The notes: generated from the sequence alone by a model not told the origin. DNA of 64,000 nt from Vanrija pseudolonga (GCF_020906515.1 NC_085849.1:3100001-3164000); one strand, 5' to 3'; shown: positions 23,229-36,056, counted from the stretch's first letter. Numbers and translations: made by a program.

Positions 23229-26200
23229 ATGGACTCGTCGGCAACCTCCTACACCATCATCCACGATGACCTGCTCGACGCGCCTTCGTCCCAGGACCTC
23301 CGCAACGCCCTCCAGAAGGGCTCGGACGAGGTCAAGCTCGAGACGCTCCGCCGCATCATTGTCAGCACGCTGAATGGACAGAGCCACGTACGTTGTGCTT
23401 GCTTCACTCCAAGTGGCCTGTTGACTGACGACTACCCAGCCCACGCTCCTCATGCCCATCATCCAGTATGTCATGCCATCACGCAACAAGCAGATCAAGA
23501 AGCTTCTCCACTTCTACTGGGAGTGAGTTGGACAGGGCTACAAGTCAAGGACGCGTCTAACATTGCAGGGTCTGTCCCAAGCTCGACGAGAACGGCAAGC
23601 TCAAGCAGGAGATGATCCTCGTGTGGTGAGTACCGCGATGGGAGGGACGCGACCTTGTGCTAACGACACCAGCAATGCCCTTCGTAACGACCTGGTGCGT
23701 TGGCACTGCTCCACGAGATCCCCGCCGAATGACTACTAACACTCACAGCAACACCCCAACGAGTACATTCGCGGCGCGACCCTCCGCTTCCTCCAGAAGG
23801 TGCGCGAGGCCGAGCTCCTCGAGCCCCTCGTCCCCACCGTCCGCTCGTGCTTGGAACACCGCCACTCGTTTGTGCGCAAGAATGCCGTCTTCACCGTCTG
23901 GACCATCTACCAGGACCACGAGCACCTCATTCCCGACGCGCCAGAGCTCCTCGACACGTTCCTTGCCGCCGAGTCGGACTCGACCTGCAAGCGCAACGCG
24001 TTCGTCGCACTCTGCAACATCTCGCAGCCCACCGCCGTCCGCTACCTGTTGAGCGTCGCCGACCAGCTCTCCACAATGGACGAGCTCATGCAGATGGCCG
24101 TGATCGAGCTCATCCGCAAGGAGGCGCGCACCGAGGGCGGCCACCGCGCCAAGTGGATCCGCGCCATCTTCGAGCTCCTCGGTTCGCCCAGCCACGCCGT
24201 CAAGTACGAGGCGGCTACCACCCTTACCACCTTGACCCAGAACCCTGCTGCCATCAAGGCCGCTGCCTCTGCCTTTGCCGAGCTCATCGTCAAGGAGGCC
24301 GACAACAACGTCAAGCTCATCGTTCTCGACCGCTTCGACACGCTCCGCAGCAAGCACGAGCACGTTCTTGACAGCATGGCCATGGACATCCTCAAGGTCC
24401 TCTCGTCCCAGGACATGGAGGTCAAGACCAAGGCCATTGGCATCGCCCTGCAGATGGTCACTAGCCGCAACGTCGAGGACGTTGTTCTCTTCCTCAAGAA
24501 GCAGCTCCAGTCGACTTTGGATCAGGACTGGGACAAGAACGCCGAGTACCGCCAGCTCCTCATCCAGAGCATCCACTCGTGCGCCATCAAGTTCTCCGAG
24601 GTCGCCGCCAACGTCGTCTACGTCCTCATGGACTTCTTGGGAGACTCGAACAACCCCTCGGCCGTCGACGTCATCTCGTTTGTCCGCGAGGTTGTCGAGA
24701 AGTTCCCTGACCTCCGCCCCACCATTACTGAGAAGCTCGTCCAGACCTTCTCCGAGATCAAGTCGGGCAAGGTCTTCCGCGGCGCCATGTGGATTGTCGG
24801 CGAGTACTGCACTGTCGCTGCCGACATTAAGCGGGCAATCTTCGAGCTCCGCAAGGTGATTGGCGAGGTCCCCATCCTGGCCTCGGAGCAGAGGTTGCTC
24901 GACGAGGCTGAGGCTGCCGACGAGGCTGCCGGTGCGACTGAGAAGGAGGAGGCCCCCAAGGCTGTCACGACCACTCGTGTTCTGGCCGACGGCACGTACG
25001 CCACCGAGACGGTCTACACCTCCACAGCAGCCGCTGCTCGTCTTGAGCAGGTCCGCGCTGCTGCCAAGCCCCCACTCCGTGCGCTCATCCTCGGCGGCGA
25101 CTTCTTCACTGCCACCGTCCTGGCCTCTACCCTCACCAAGCTCGTCCTCCGCTACTCGGAGCTCAAGGTTGACCCCACATCCCTCAACACCCTCCGCGCC
25201 GAGGCCATCCTCATCATGACTTCGATTGTCCGCATCGGCCAGTCCAAGTTTGTCACCGTGCCCATCGACGAGGACTCGCAGGAGCGTATCCTCAACTGTG
25301 TTGAGGCCCTCTCCCAGCTCCAGGACTCGAAGCCTGTGCACGAGGTCTTCCTGCACGACACGCAGGCTGCGTACGCCAAGATGCTGGCTGCCGAGGAGAA
25401 GAAGGTGTCGGCCAAGAAGGCGCTCGAGGCCAAGGCCAAGGCAGTTCAGGTCGACGACGTTATCAGCTTCCGCCAGCTCTCCAAGAAGTCGGCGGGCGGT
25501 GACGCCGACGACTTTGAGTCGGATGTTGTTCGCGCGACTGGTGCTGCCGAGGTCAAGGACGACTTTGTGTCCAAGCTCTCCAGGATAGTCCAGCTCACTG
25601 GTTTCTCGGACCCTGTGTACGCCGAGGCTGTTGTCAACATCCAGCAGTTTGACATTCTCCTCGACGTCCTCATCGTCAACCAGACGAGCGAAACGCTGCA
25701 AAACCTGACGATCGAGTTTGCTACCCTTGGTGACCTCAAGCTTGTCGAGCGACCAGCACCACACACTCTTGGCCCCCACGGCTTCCACAACATCAAGGCG
25801 ACGATCAAGGTGTCGTCGACCGAGACTGGTGTCATCTTTGGCAACATTGTCTACGACAAGCAGGGTGCGTCGGACGCGAGCGTCAACATTGTTCTCAACG
25901 ACGTCCACGTCGACATTATGGACTACATCAAGCCTGCGTACTGCAACGAGGCGCAGTTCAGGAGCATGTGGACCGAGTTTGAGTGGGAGAACAAGGTCAA
26001 CGTCAACACGTCGATCAACGACCTGCGCGTCTACCTCGACCACATTATGAAGTCGACCAACATGGCGTGCCTGACGCCCGACGCTGCCCTCTCTGGCGAC
26101 TGCGACTTCCTGTCTGCCAACCTGTGCGCAAGGAGTCTGTTTGGCGAGGACGCTCTTGCCAACCTGTCGATTGAGAAGACGGAGGAGGGCGCGATCCAGG

Positions 26201-26289
26201 GCCATGTGCGCATCCGCTCCAAGACGCAGGGTATTGCGCTGTCTTTGGGCGACCGGATCACGATCTTGCAAAAGACGCTCAAGGCGTAG
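23229..26289 (+). CDS. SEC26: Coatomer subunit beta (beta-COP)
   Basis: Five exons: 23229-23387, 23440-23522, 23569-23625, 23673-23694 and 23749-26289, giving 953 aa, matching beta-COP length. It is part of the COPI coat that retrieves cargo from Golgi to ER. The N-terminal adaptin-like HEAT solenoid shows SSQDLRNALQKGSDEVK, MPIIQYVMPSRNKQIKKLL, ALRNDLQHPNEYIRGATLRF, RHSFVRKNAVFTVWTIY and VFRGAMWIVGEYC. The C-terminal domain has TGFSDPVYAEAVVNIQQFDI, QTSETLQNLTIEFATLGDLK and the appendage-like end CARSLFGEDALANLSIEK. Four introns all lie in the first 520 bp, and the remaining 2.5 kb is intron-free. Strong codon bias leaves a long shadow frame on the opposite strand. Confidence 0.97.
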
Positions 26290-26601
26290 GTGTAGAGTGA
26301 GAAGTTGGTGTATGAGTTGCTGCATGCTATTATGAACTAGACGGTATGGTGCAGCGCCGCAGGCGCTGCATTGGGTGTGGTGCATGAGGGGTAGTGGTGG
26401 TGCACGAGACTTGTATTGCACTCACTCATGGGTTGTGTCGTGGAAGTTGCAATGTGGAGGCGGCATCAAAAGATCCCGCGTCGTGACGCGTCGGATCTCT
26501 CTCTCAAGTCATTACCGCCTGCCCGCCCGTCAGCCGACTTGAACATCATCAACTTTGCCGCAACAACAACATCAGCCACAGCACCAACCACAACATACCC
26601 G
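26290..26601. promoter_or_regulatory. Intergenic, beta-COP 3' flank and GRASP promoter
   Basis: Short head-to-tail spacer; nothing beyond presumed UTRs. Confidence 0.45.
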
Positions 26602-27745
26602 ATGGGCCAGACCTCCTCGACGTCATTAAGCACGCTCCCCGAGCTGGCGCTGCACTGCCTCCGCGTGGCAGAGCACTCGCCCGCCGACGGGCTGATTGAG
26701 CCCTTCTTCGACTACCTCGTCGGCGTGGACGAGGCGTCGAGTGTCCCGACCACGCGTGGGGCGGGTGCCGGCCCCGCCGTGCCCACGCCTGCGGAGCTCG
26801 CGCGCATCGTCGAGGCGAATGAGGGACGGACGATCGGCCTGACCGTGTATAATGCCAAGACGCAGCGCGTGCGGGGTGAGTTGAGTGACGCGGGCGAGGG
26901 CGGCGTTGCGAACCGAAGCAAGGGCTCTCACGACGGCAGGCGTTGCCTTGTGCGGCCCGCTGTTGATGCCTGGACTTGTGCTCCCCCGAGCTGCTATGCA
27001 ACACCCACCCACACACGGCGCTGACACTGCCCCCAGAGGTCCACCTCACCCCGTCCCGCGCCTGGTCGTCCACAGCCGAGGGCAAGGAGCGCGCGTCGCT
27101 CCTCGGCCTCAGCGTGCGCGTGTGCAACCCGACACAGGCGCTCGACAACGTGTGGCACATTCTCGAAGTACTCGAGGGATCGCCTGCCGAGGTGGGTCGA
27201 GTTGATGACACTGACATTCGCTGACCAAACCTTAGATGGCGGGCCTCGTACCCTTCGGCGACTGGGTGTGCGGATGGGCCGGCGGTCCCCTGCACGGCGA
27301 GAACAGCTTCTACGACCTCGTCGAGGCTGTAAGTGGCTAGTTGCTAGACAGGTCGTGGCCCTGCTGACAGCTACTACTAGCACATTGACAAATCCCTCCG
27401 CCTCTACGTCTATTCTGCCGACTTGGACAACCTCCGCGAAGTGGTCGTCATTCCTAATGAGAAATGGGGCGGTTCTGGCCTCTTGGGCTGTGGCGTTGGG
27501 TAAGTCGCATGCTGGCTGGCCGGAGTCGGAGGCGCTGCTCGGATTCGGGGTCATGGACTCGGGCCCGAACGCTCACTGCGCGGTGCCGCGACTCCGCCCT
27601 CTGGATAAACCCGCTGACACGCACCGCCAGCTACGGCATCCTGCACCGGATACCTCGCCCCGCGACTCCCCCGTCTCAGACGGACGGCTACGGCTCCCCG
27701 TTGGCAGTGACTGGCGGGCTGCCGCGAGACGTCGGGCGGGCGTAG
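26602..27745 (+). CDS. GRH1: GRASP-family Golgi protein (Grh1/GRASP55-65)
   Basis: Five exons: 26602-26875, 27037-27191, 27236-27328, 27381-27499 and 27631-27745, giving 251 aa. GRASP proteins tether Golgi cisternae/COPII membranes and support unconventional secretion; in Cryptococcus GRASP affects capsule and virulence. Visible: an N-myristoylation-type start MGQTSS, the first PDZ-like unit ([15 protein letters not shown]), [23 protein letters not shown]-type strands, [20 protein letters not shown], then the second unit ([58 protein letters not shown]). The protein stops about 30 residues after this, so the long Ser/Pro-rich regulatory tail of animal GRASPs is essentially absent. Confidence 0.93.
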
Positions 27746-28852
27746 AGGAAGGAAGGAGTACGATTACAGTTTTGGTTGGTTTCGCCGCGACGTCGTTGTG
27801 GAGCTGGAGCGTGGGCGCCGTCGCCGCAGTGTGATTAGATCTAGATCTAGACCGACCGAGGCCAGAACGCGTCGGGCGTGGCGTGCTGGTGCTGGTTGTC
27901 TCTTTGTCGCCAACACGGGCCGAGACTAGCACGACTAGGTCGCCGGGCTCTAGTGCCTGTCTGTCTGTACTGTATGCATAGGATAGATCCGGGGGTGCGT
28001 GGTTGATGCGTGTAGGAGCGTGCGGAGCCATGCACCGGAGTCGTGCATTGCATCATGTATGGCGACGAGGAATGGCTGCCATTGCAGCAGCAGGCGCCAG
28101 CAGTCGCCGTTTTGGCAGATTTCTTGATTGGGGCGGCTCAAACACGACACGACGGTGGGCGCTAAGGGACGCGGCGGGGGGGAAGACAGGGAAAGTTGAA
28201 TCGTCTAGCGCGCGGACAAGGCCAGGTAGAAAGGAAGGCAAGGCACTCGGTGTCGGCGCCGCGGCGGGCGCGGCGGTGACGGCGACAACGTACGCCGAGC
28301 TGAGCATTAGGGACTTCGGAGTGAAGAGCAGGAGAATTTATATATGCATGTGTAGTCGTAGGTGCATGTGGGTGGGCAACGAAAGAACCTCACGTGGGGG
28401 TGCAAGGGGTTGTGTTGTTTGGTGGCCGTCGTCGCGACAAGCTGGCTGCCATTCTGCTGCCTGCGGGAGTGCGCACGCGCGTCACCGTGACGGTTGCTTG
28501 CTTCCACCCACCCATACAACAATCAGTTCGACGATTTCCTTTTCCCCCATACTCTGCCGCTTTGCAACACTACATCTAGACTTTAACTTCTCCGGCTCTC
28601 ACTTCTCTCTCTCGCTGCTGCACTCACGACCCGCACGACGCACGCACCGCACGCACACGACACGACACGCGCTGCATACCCCAGCCCTCCACAGCCCAGC
28701 CCAGCCGAGCTAGCTCCACGACACACACCGCCCAACCGCTCGCCCGCCCGCCAGCCAGCCAAACCGTCCACACCTCCCCGAACCTGCGCCACGCCAGCCA
28801 GCCTCGCACAGCGTGGCCCCCCTGTGCTGCCCGCGTGACCGCCTAGCTTGCC
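27746..28852. promoter_or_regulatory. Long 5' region of GCKIII kinase gene
   Basis: 1.1 kb upstream of a plus-strand kinase. Contains a short AGATCT/CTAG direct repeat at 27837-27850 and a CA/CG-rich stretch before the start that is probably 5' UTR. Small open frames are present, but none is recognisable. Confidence 0.45.
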
Positions 28853-31067
28853 ATGGTACGTGTTCTTGTGCTTGCTGCTGCTGCTTCACGCTGCTGCTCG
28901 TCGCTGACCATGCAGTCGTACGGGTCGGCCAACCAAGGGCCCGACCCCGAGCTCTTCTACGTCAAGCAGAACCGCATCGGTGAGTTGGGGGTATGCGCCG
29001 GGCCGGTGAATGTGCCGCCGCATGTGCAGCATGCTCAGTGCCCAACACGGCCGCGCTGCGAGATCGCCTCCCTCGCCCGCCGTCAACGGTCGCTGACTCC
29101 CCTCTCCAGGCAAGGGCAGCTTTGGCGAAGTATATCGCGGGTAAGCGATCTCGAATGACTCTGTCCAGCAGCAGCGCGCGTGCTCACCCACCCCTCCAGC
29201 TATGACCGCCGTACCATGGTCCCCGTGGCCATCAAGATCATCGACCTCGAAAGCGCCGAGGACGAGATCGACGACATTCAGCAGGAGATCCAGATCCTCG
29301 GCCAGCTCGACTCGGACTTTATCACGCGGTGAGTACGGCCGTGGTCGGTCGCGCGGCTCGCTTGCCGCCGCGAGTTGCGCGCTGCGCGCTGGGCGCTGTG
29401 CTCGCACCACACACCCTTCCTTATGCTGACATACGTGCGATCGCGATCACCAGGTACTATGGGTCTTTCCTCAAGGGCTCGCACCTCTGGATCATAATGG
29501 AGTACTGCGCCGGTGGCTCATGCTCGGACCTGGTAAGCCACCACCACCACCCAGCCACGGTGCGAGTGAGCGAGGCTGCGCTGACGCACCGGAACAGATG
29601 AAGGCCGGTACCTTTAAGGAGGACTACATTGCTATTCTGCTCCGAGAGCTCCTCCGTGGACTAGACTATCTTCATGGCGAGGGCAAGCTGCATCGTGATA
29701 TCAAGGGTACGTGTTGTTGGGTACGGAGCGGCGTAGCGTGTCGGCCTTGTCGTGTGGGCCCTGCGCAATGTCGTTGTCGGCGTGATGCCTGTTCTGACAC
29801 GTCACAGCTGCAAACATCCTCTTGACGTCCAATGGCGACGTCAAGCTCGCAGACTTTGGAGTCTCGGGACAGCTCACGGCCACCATGACAAAGAAGAACA
29901 CCTTTGTCGGAACGCCCTATTGGATGTCCCCAGAAGTCATCAAGCAGTCCGGCTACGACCACAAGGCCGACATCTGGAGTCTGGGCATTACCGCCATTGA
30001 GCTCGCAGAGGGAGAGCCACCATATGCAAGCCTCCACCCAATGAAGGTTTTGTTCCTCATTCCGAAGAACCCCCCGCCAGAGCTCTCGGATCGGTATTCA
30101 AAGACATTTCGCGATTTCGTCCAGCTGTGTCTCCAGCGTGACCCCCGCAATGTGAGCCGAGAATCACGGCACAAAAACCATGGACGCTAACGTCTCTCCC
30201 AGCGCCCAACAGCAAAGGACCTCCTAAAGCACAAGTTTATTCGCAACGCTCGCAAGGTCTCGTATCTGACGGAACTGATCGAGCGTCATGAAAAGTGGAA
30301 GCAGGAGGGTGGCGCAAAGCCTGAAGAGACTCCTCGCGATGTGCCACAAGAGCCTGGCTATGGACCGTCAGAGGACGCCTGGGACTGTAAGTCAAGATTG
30401 TCTACACGTTGCTAGACGTCATCGGTTAACAAATCTAGTTGGCACTGTGAGGCATAACCTGCCACCCTCGACCATGTCGCGTGCTTCGAGGCCGCTCCCG
30501 ACCCCAGGCGGACCTCCCATTCCAGAGGCACCAGCCGCCGCAATAGTGCCGACTCCAGTGGAGCCACTAAGCGGACATCACAGCGGGACCATGTATCGCG
30601 CTCCGCCTCGCCCCCCGCCCGCCGAGCATCTTGCGCAGCAGGTGCTGCATCAGCCCCCTCCCGGCCCGCCACCCGCGCAGCAGCAACCGCAGCAGCAGCA
30701 GATTCCACCCCAGGTTGTCCAGCAGCAGCAGCAGCAACAGCAACAGCAGTACATGCCGCCACCATCACATGGCCCTCCGCCACAAGCCCAAGACCATTTG
30801 CTAGATGAGGAAGAGGACGGCATGCTCGAGAACGTCATTGTGCCTGCGATCGCAAGCGTGAGTCATATCCGTTTTAGTGACTTGGCATCGAGCTAACATT
30901 GGCGGGGGCGACAGCTCACGGCGCGTGTCCCTAACGACCAAGCTGCGAGGATTGTTCTCGACCGGCTCCGCCAGGCGTTTGAGGCTGCCGAGCGGCAGAT
31001 TCCCGGCGTCACCTCGGCATTTGTCCTCGAGATTGTTGAGAATGTGGAGCAGGTGGATGAGCATTAG
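28853..31067 (+). CDS. GCKIII Ste20-family kinase (MST3/4-STK25-like)
   Basis: Exons 28853-28855 (ATG only), 28916-28979, 29110-29140, 29200-29328, 29454-29532, 29598-29706, 29808-30151, 30203-30386, 30439-30857 and 30915-31067, giving 504 aa. The kinase domain starts at once (residues ~15-270): [61 protein letters not shown] and [15 protein letters not shown]. These are germinal-centre kinase group III features; Ustilago Don3 is one such kinase, with roles in septation and polarity. A Pro/Gln-rich linker includes an uninterrupted run of Gln from CAG/CAA codons near 30719-30748. The C-terminal helix bundle ([20 protein letters not shown], then [11 protein letters not shown]) resembles the GCKIII dimerisation/CCM3-binding region. 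The first intron is 60 bp and in frame; see findings. Confidence 0.92.
30719..30748 (+). repeat. CAG/CAA repeat coding polyglutamine
   Basis: Trinucleotide run inside the kinase linker exon encoding about ten consecutive Gln; likely length-polymorphic. Confidence 0.85.
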
Positions 31068-31939
31068 CCTAGTCTTCTTGTAGTGCGAGTGTCTGGCGGC
31101 CGCCGCGACTCATTACACCCCTGCGACGCACACCAATGCTACAAGCTCGTACGCACATGTCGCGGTGGTGCCAAGTGACCCCAGGTGACCTCAAGTGGCC
31201 GCCCGTGCGGCGACTGACGCATAGTTACCTCTCTCCACGCCCTTGCCGGGAGTCGGACATTACCTCACCAGTGATCCAGCGGACATGGCGACCTGGCCTA
31301 GGGTTGTCACTCGCCTAACCATATTTACTCCAACGACGCCACGGGCAGTGAAACACGCTCCGAGTCTTGGATCCGTCGGAAGAAAAGTGGTTGGCTCTGG
31401 CCATGCCGTAATTGTGGCACACCAGGGGTGTGCCTGCCGTAAACAACCGCCGCAACCTTGCTCGCCACCCCTACAACCGCAAAACTTGGCCGGCTTGCGA
31501 CTGGCTGGTTGGCTGGTCTCTTTTGGTGTGGCGTGCATAGGGCTCACCACCCATGGTTCACTCTGAAACCCATTCCGCACTCACAGCCGACTTGCACACG
31601 CACACACTCTATGCACCCCAACGTGCCACTAAAAGAACCACAGTGCAGAAACAGTGGCCGTGCATTCGCCATACATGATGCGAGCTACTATATAGAACCC
31701 CAAATGGAAACGATACATGACGTGGTGGACAAGACGCAAACGAGCCCGGACAAAACGCTGAGGCTCTACAAGTGCGGTCACTGGTAACACGAGGATAGGT
31801 CTACTGGGGTATACCAGGGACCCAACCACAATCCCAGTCGTTCGAGGAAGACTCTGGGCATCATAAAAGATGCGAGTCGACAGTGGAGAAAAATATCTCT
31901 GCGGTGCAGCCGTGCTTGATTAGAGCTGACTTCGAGTTG
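31068..31939. other. Convergent intergenic region
   Basis: Between the 3' ends of the kinase and the Zn2Cys6 gene. Direct repeats of AAGTGACCCC/AGGTGACCTC/AAGTGGCC-like words occur at 31169-31200. No gene recognised. Confidence 0.45.
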
Positions 31940-34900
31940 CTACGCTGGGTCTCGAGTTAGACTGCCACTCGGTCGTACGAATGAAAAAAATAGTGTTCCA
32001 AACCTACATTTATTGTCCATGAATCCTTGGCCTGGGATGATCGGAACATGGTGTGTGTGCTGGTGTTGCGGGAGTGGTGCTTGCTGCGGGGGTGCCGCAT
32101 GGTGTGGGTGATGATGCGGGGGTGGTGGGGGGTGGTGAGGAGGCGCGTGTGGATCATGTGTGACACGAGGAGCAGGCGAGAGCTGCGAATGAGGTTGATG
32201 GGGGTGAGGCTGATGCTGCGTGTGCTGCTGGTGTTGTTGGTATGGGCTTGGAGGGGCCAAGTGATGAGTAGATGCCTGAGCGTGATGCGCCTGAGCCTGC
32301 GCTTGAGCTTGCTGGCCGCCGACGGTCGAGTACCCGTAGCCAAACATTTCAGACAAAATGTGGTCGAAAGATCCCGATTCTTGTGACTCGGGGTTAGGGT
32401 GGTGCGCCATCTGCCCCGGATGAGGTTGAGGCAAACCTTGAGGTGGCTGATAGCTCCCTTGCGGGCGATCTCTGGGACCAGGATGATCGCCACCTTGTTG
32501 AATGACATGGCCACCAGGGGCGACGTGTGGCGGTGGCGGGTGGGGACCTCCCGCCGAGCCAGGTGGAAGGCTGCCGTCTGGCTCGTCGCTCGCCATCCAT
32601 CGATCCGAGGTTGGCATGTATGACTGGAAACCAGCCGCAACGCCTCCAACCATGTTTTGAGGGCCCGAGACGCCGATAGCAGTGTGCGGCCTCGACTGTT
32701 GCTGAGAGAATTGAGCTGTCGCCGAGGCTTGGGTCGGTGAGGTGTGTACAAGTCCACCTCCTAGTGGGTCGGATTGGCCGTGTGGCTGGGACGAGTTGGC
32801 CTCACGCTCGACAACGGATATCCACTCTGTCAATGCTCGAGCCATCGATCCGACAAGGTTGCTACAGCCGTTGGCGATACTTTCCCCGCCACTGGCTTCG
32901 CTGTCGACGCAGAGCAAACCCATGCTCCGCAGAACGGTCGTCACTTGAGAGAGAGTCCGAAGCCATCCGGGCTTGGACACCGATGTCGGTAGACCGTATA
33001 TTGTTCTCAGATAGGACAGTCTCGATGACTGCCCCTCGACGAGGGCCTTGCACGACTCGACCACGATAGCCACGACATCGTGAAGCGGTATAATATCGGC
33101 CGGGCGCCTGTCGCTCGCCATGACGCTCTGAGAGACATCGATGAAGGACAACAGTTGCTGCTCGGCGAGCTCTTGTCTGAGGCCGCTCACTCGACGCAGT
33201 TCATCGGCGCCGGCGGAACGGGTGGAATACGCAAAGATGATGTCGGCGGGGTCGTTCGAGCGGGACAGCGCATAGTGGACCATCTGGTACGTTCCCAGTC
33301 CCTGGGGAAGTCCAGGAATTGCTATCGCCGAGCCGGGGAGGAAGTGAAGGGCAACCAAAGCTTGGAAACCCGTCATATATTCCTTCATAAATTCAAAGCG
33401 TCGCCGAATGGTGCGATACGCCGCCCATCCAGACGACAACTCGAGCGGTGGCGAGATAATTGCTAGAAAATAAAATCAGCCTCCTGCCACGAACAGCCAC
33501 ATGTACGCACCAAGGATCTCCTCATAGCGCTTGTCAATTGCTGCCATGCGCCGCGTAAAGTATTCAAACTCGTCGAGAATAGTTTGAACGGCGTTGAAGT
33601 TCGGAACGGCCGCTGTCGTTTCCAGAGTGCCACGTAGTCGTCCGATGCCGTCATGCAGCTCTTCAAGTCGGGCCAGCCGGTCGCACACTGCCAATTTTCC
33701 TAACAGCTCTGCGGGGTCGTCACTAGTGGCCGCGGACGACCAAAGTCCGTCACTCTCGGGAGCTACGAAGCTCGCCGACGCCGAACGGGCGTCCGTCAAA
33801 AGGGCGAGTTTACGCGGACGTTCATCCTCGAGGGACATTTGAGCCGCCCCCGCGCACATGCCAAGCCATAACCAGAAGTCCGGATTGGTCCAACGGTCGA
33901 TGCCACAGTTGACAAGGCTCTGGAAATTGAGGCTCACAGATATGTTGGTGGCAATGCCCGAGAGGCCGCGGGCGGGAGCCAGGGTGCGTGGGTCTGTCAA
34001 CTGGAATGGCAGGACAGGCGCAAAGGGAGCATGGAGAGACAGAATCTCGAGTGCCTGGATGGCATGAAACGAGAAAGGTTGCTGAACAAGGATGTGGTGT
34101 TGAAGGTGGCCAATGGAGGGACCGAGGGCGACTCGCATGCGTTTGGCGTCCGCGTCGTCAGGGAGTGATTGCGATGTCACGTAAAGGGCAGATGCAGCCA
34201 GGAGGATGACGGACGGATCCACGCTGTTGCGAGACATTGAGAAGAGCTCGTCCAGGGGCTGCAGATGGGGGTGGAAAGTCCGGAGTTGTGCGTACCCTGG
34301 GGCCAGCCTGTTTCGCAGGGAATGATCGACAGTCGTGTCGAGGTCCAGATCGTCGACGACGACGATTTTCCGTTTGAGACCTTTAAACATCTGACGACTA
34401 GCCACACTCAGCATGGCGCTGGTCAGAGACAGCGGGCGCCCATGCAGTCGAACAGTGTGCCGCTGGGAAGCAGGTTTGGTTTCGGATTCCTGTCCAGACG
34501 ACGATTCCCACAATTGGTTTGAGGGCGGATCAGCGGTGACAGGGAAGGCGGGCGAAAAGTCGACCGAGTGGTTGACAGGATTCGTGCGTGCTTGTGCCTG
34601 TAATCGTTCGTCCTGAGCGGGTTGAGAGGAGCCACTGCCACCTTGGCCATTCTGACCGCCAGCGCCGCCCCGCTGTCTCTTGGTTGATGGCTCGTTGGCG
34701 TTGTCGGCGGCCTTTGTGGAGGTGGAGGCGACCGAAGGCCGGCTACCAATGGCGGTTGTGGTGCCACCACCGCGAGCCGAGGTGTCATCACGTTTCTTGC
34801 GCTTCTTCATGCGACTGTCGTCAACGACGCAGGGAAGGACGAGCACACGGCATCGGTGGCACGACTTTTCTGGTGCGAGAGGTGTGGACGATGAAGGAAC

Positions 34901-35005
34901 GTCGAGGTCGGGCAGCTCGCAACGCGTCTTGCGGACCTTACACAGCTCGCATGATCGGCGAGCATGAGTCCGCCTTGCACGGGGCTCACCCGGAACCGAC
35001 GCCAT
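31940..35005 (-). CDS. Zn2Cys6 transcription factor with long low-complexity tail
   Basis: Two exons, 35005-33511 and 33462-31940 (intron 48 bp), 1005 aa. The N-terminal zinc cluster (residues ~18-60) has RRSCELCKVRKTRC, then a 19-residue loop, then CHRCRVLVLPC, i.e. C-x2-C-x6-C-x19-C-x2-C-x6-C, followed by a basic MKKRKKR. A middle region (about 230-700) is helical and resembles the regulatory domain of fungal Zn2Cys6 activators (VASRQMFKGLKRK, HHILVQQPFSFHAIQALEI, NPDFWLWLGMCAGAAQM). The last ~250 residues are Gln/His/Pro-rich (AQAQAQAHHAQAS, HHPPPPPHHHPHH) and probably an activation region. A possible further 3' intron near 31975-32020 would give a shorter end (about MDNKF). Target genes cannot be inferred. 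Confidence 0.88.
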
Positions 35006-35416
35006 CGAGGTTGAAACGACGGCGCGGTAATGATGACCAAGCTAGCTGTCTACACCGGTGTCGATGGTTGGGGAGTGGTGTGGTGTGGTGGTGGTGGTGT
35101 GGGTGGTGGTGATTGTTGTTGAATCAGATATGGGGGGGGGTGGGGTGGGGGTGGAATGAGATACAAGTGTTGGAATTGCCCAGTGAGGGTTATGTGTGTG
35201 TCGGATCTTTAGCTAAAGTGTAATTATGGCTCTGGCCGTCCCCTCGGTCTTTGCTACAGAGCTCGTTGTCGGCGTCGCCGTCGCGACCGTTGTCGTCGTC
35301 GTCGCTGACCGTCCCGGCTGTAACCGCAAGCGTGGGGGGGGAAGTGGGCAGGATGAGCGGACCGATGCGTAGCGTAGCGCGTGCGAGTGAGAAGTAGCAA
35401 GAGGAGCAGGCGACTT

Positions 35417-35440
35417 GCTGCTGCTGCTGCTGCTGCTGCT
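35417..35440 (+). repeat. CTG trinucleotide repeat (8 units)
   Basis: Uninterrupted CTG run within the non-coding region upstream of the Zn2Cys6 gene. Confidence 0.85.
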
Positions 35441-36056
35441 ACTGCAAATACGGAGAAAGAAGACGAGGAGAGGTGGGGAGGACGAGGGGGGGAACACGGC
35501 GGCGGCGCGGTGCGCGTTATTGTGGTGATATTCAACTTGTTGTCGTCATAGCCAGGCCCAACCGTCCGTCTCCCTTTTACGCCTTTAGCCCCTAGACGAG
35601 CCCACCTTCTGACACGCCGGGTTCAGCCTGCTACAACCTTACTAGGACAGGAATTCCCGTACCAAGCCGCGCTCTGCCTGCTTCAACCACACTCGGCCTG
35701 TATTTTTTCTCCTCCCCCTCTCTCCTTCTCTGGGCCCTGGGATCCAGAGATCCGAACTAGGGTGTGCAGGAGCAAGCGAAGCGAATCCCAAGGCGGCCGG
35801 GGGGGTCGGCAATCGAGTAGTGGAGGCGCGCACGCGCGACACACGGGCTGGGATTCCCTAACTTTGAGACCCTAATCTGAGCGACAAGGCGTCTTACGGA
35901 GGGGGACCGAGGGGGGGACTGACGGGGGGGAGGGGAGGGGATGCGAGGAGTGGGTACCAGATGTGATGATGCGTGCCGTGCGTGCCGTGCGTATGGGCCG
36001 TGCCAAGTTTGACCATGCGGGCGGGCCGATGCAGGGGAGGGTGGGGGCGGGGGAGA

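Noticed and set aside
23743-26421. 892-codon open frame on the minus strand
   Set aside because: It lies exactly antisense to the beta-COP exon. Strong codon bias (few T in the third position, many GAG/CTC/AAG codons) leaves the opposite frame free of stops. The protein (Leu/Val/Asp/Arg-rich, no domain) is a shadow.
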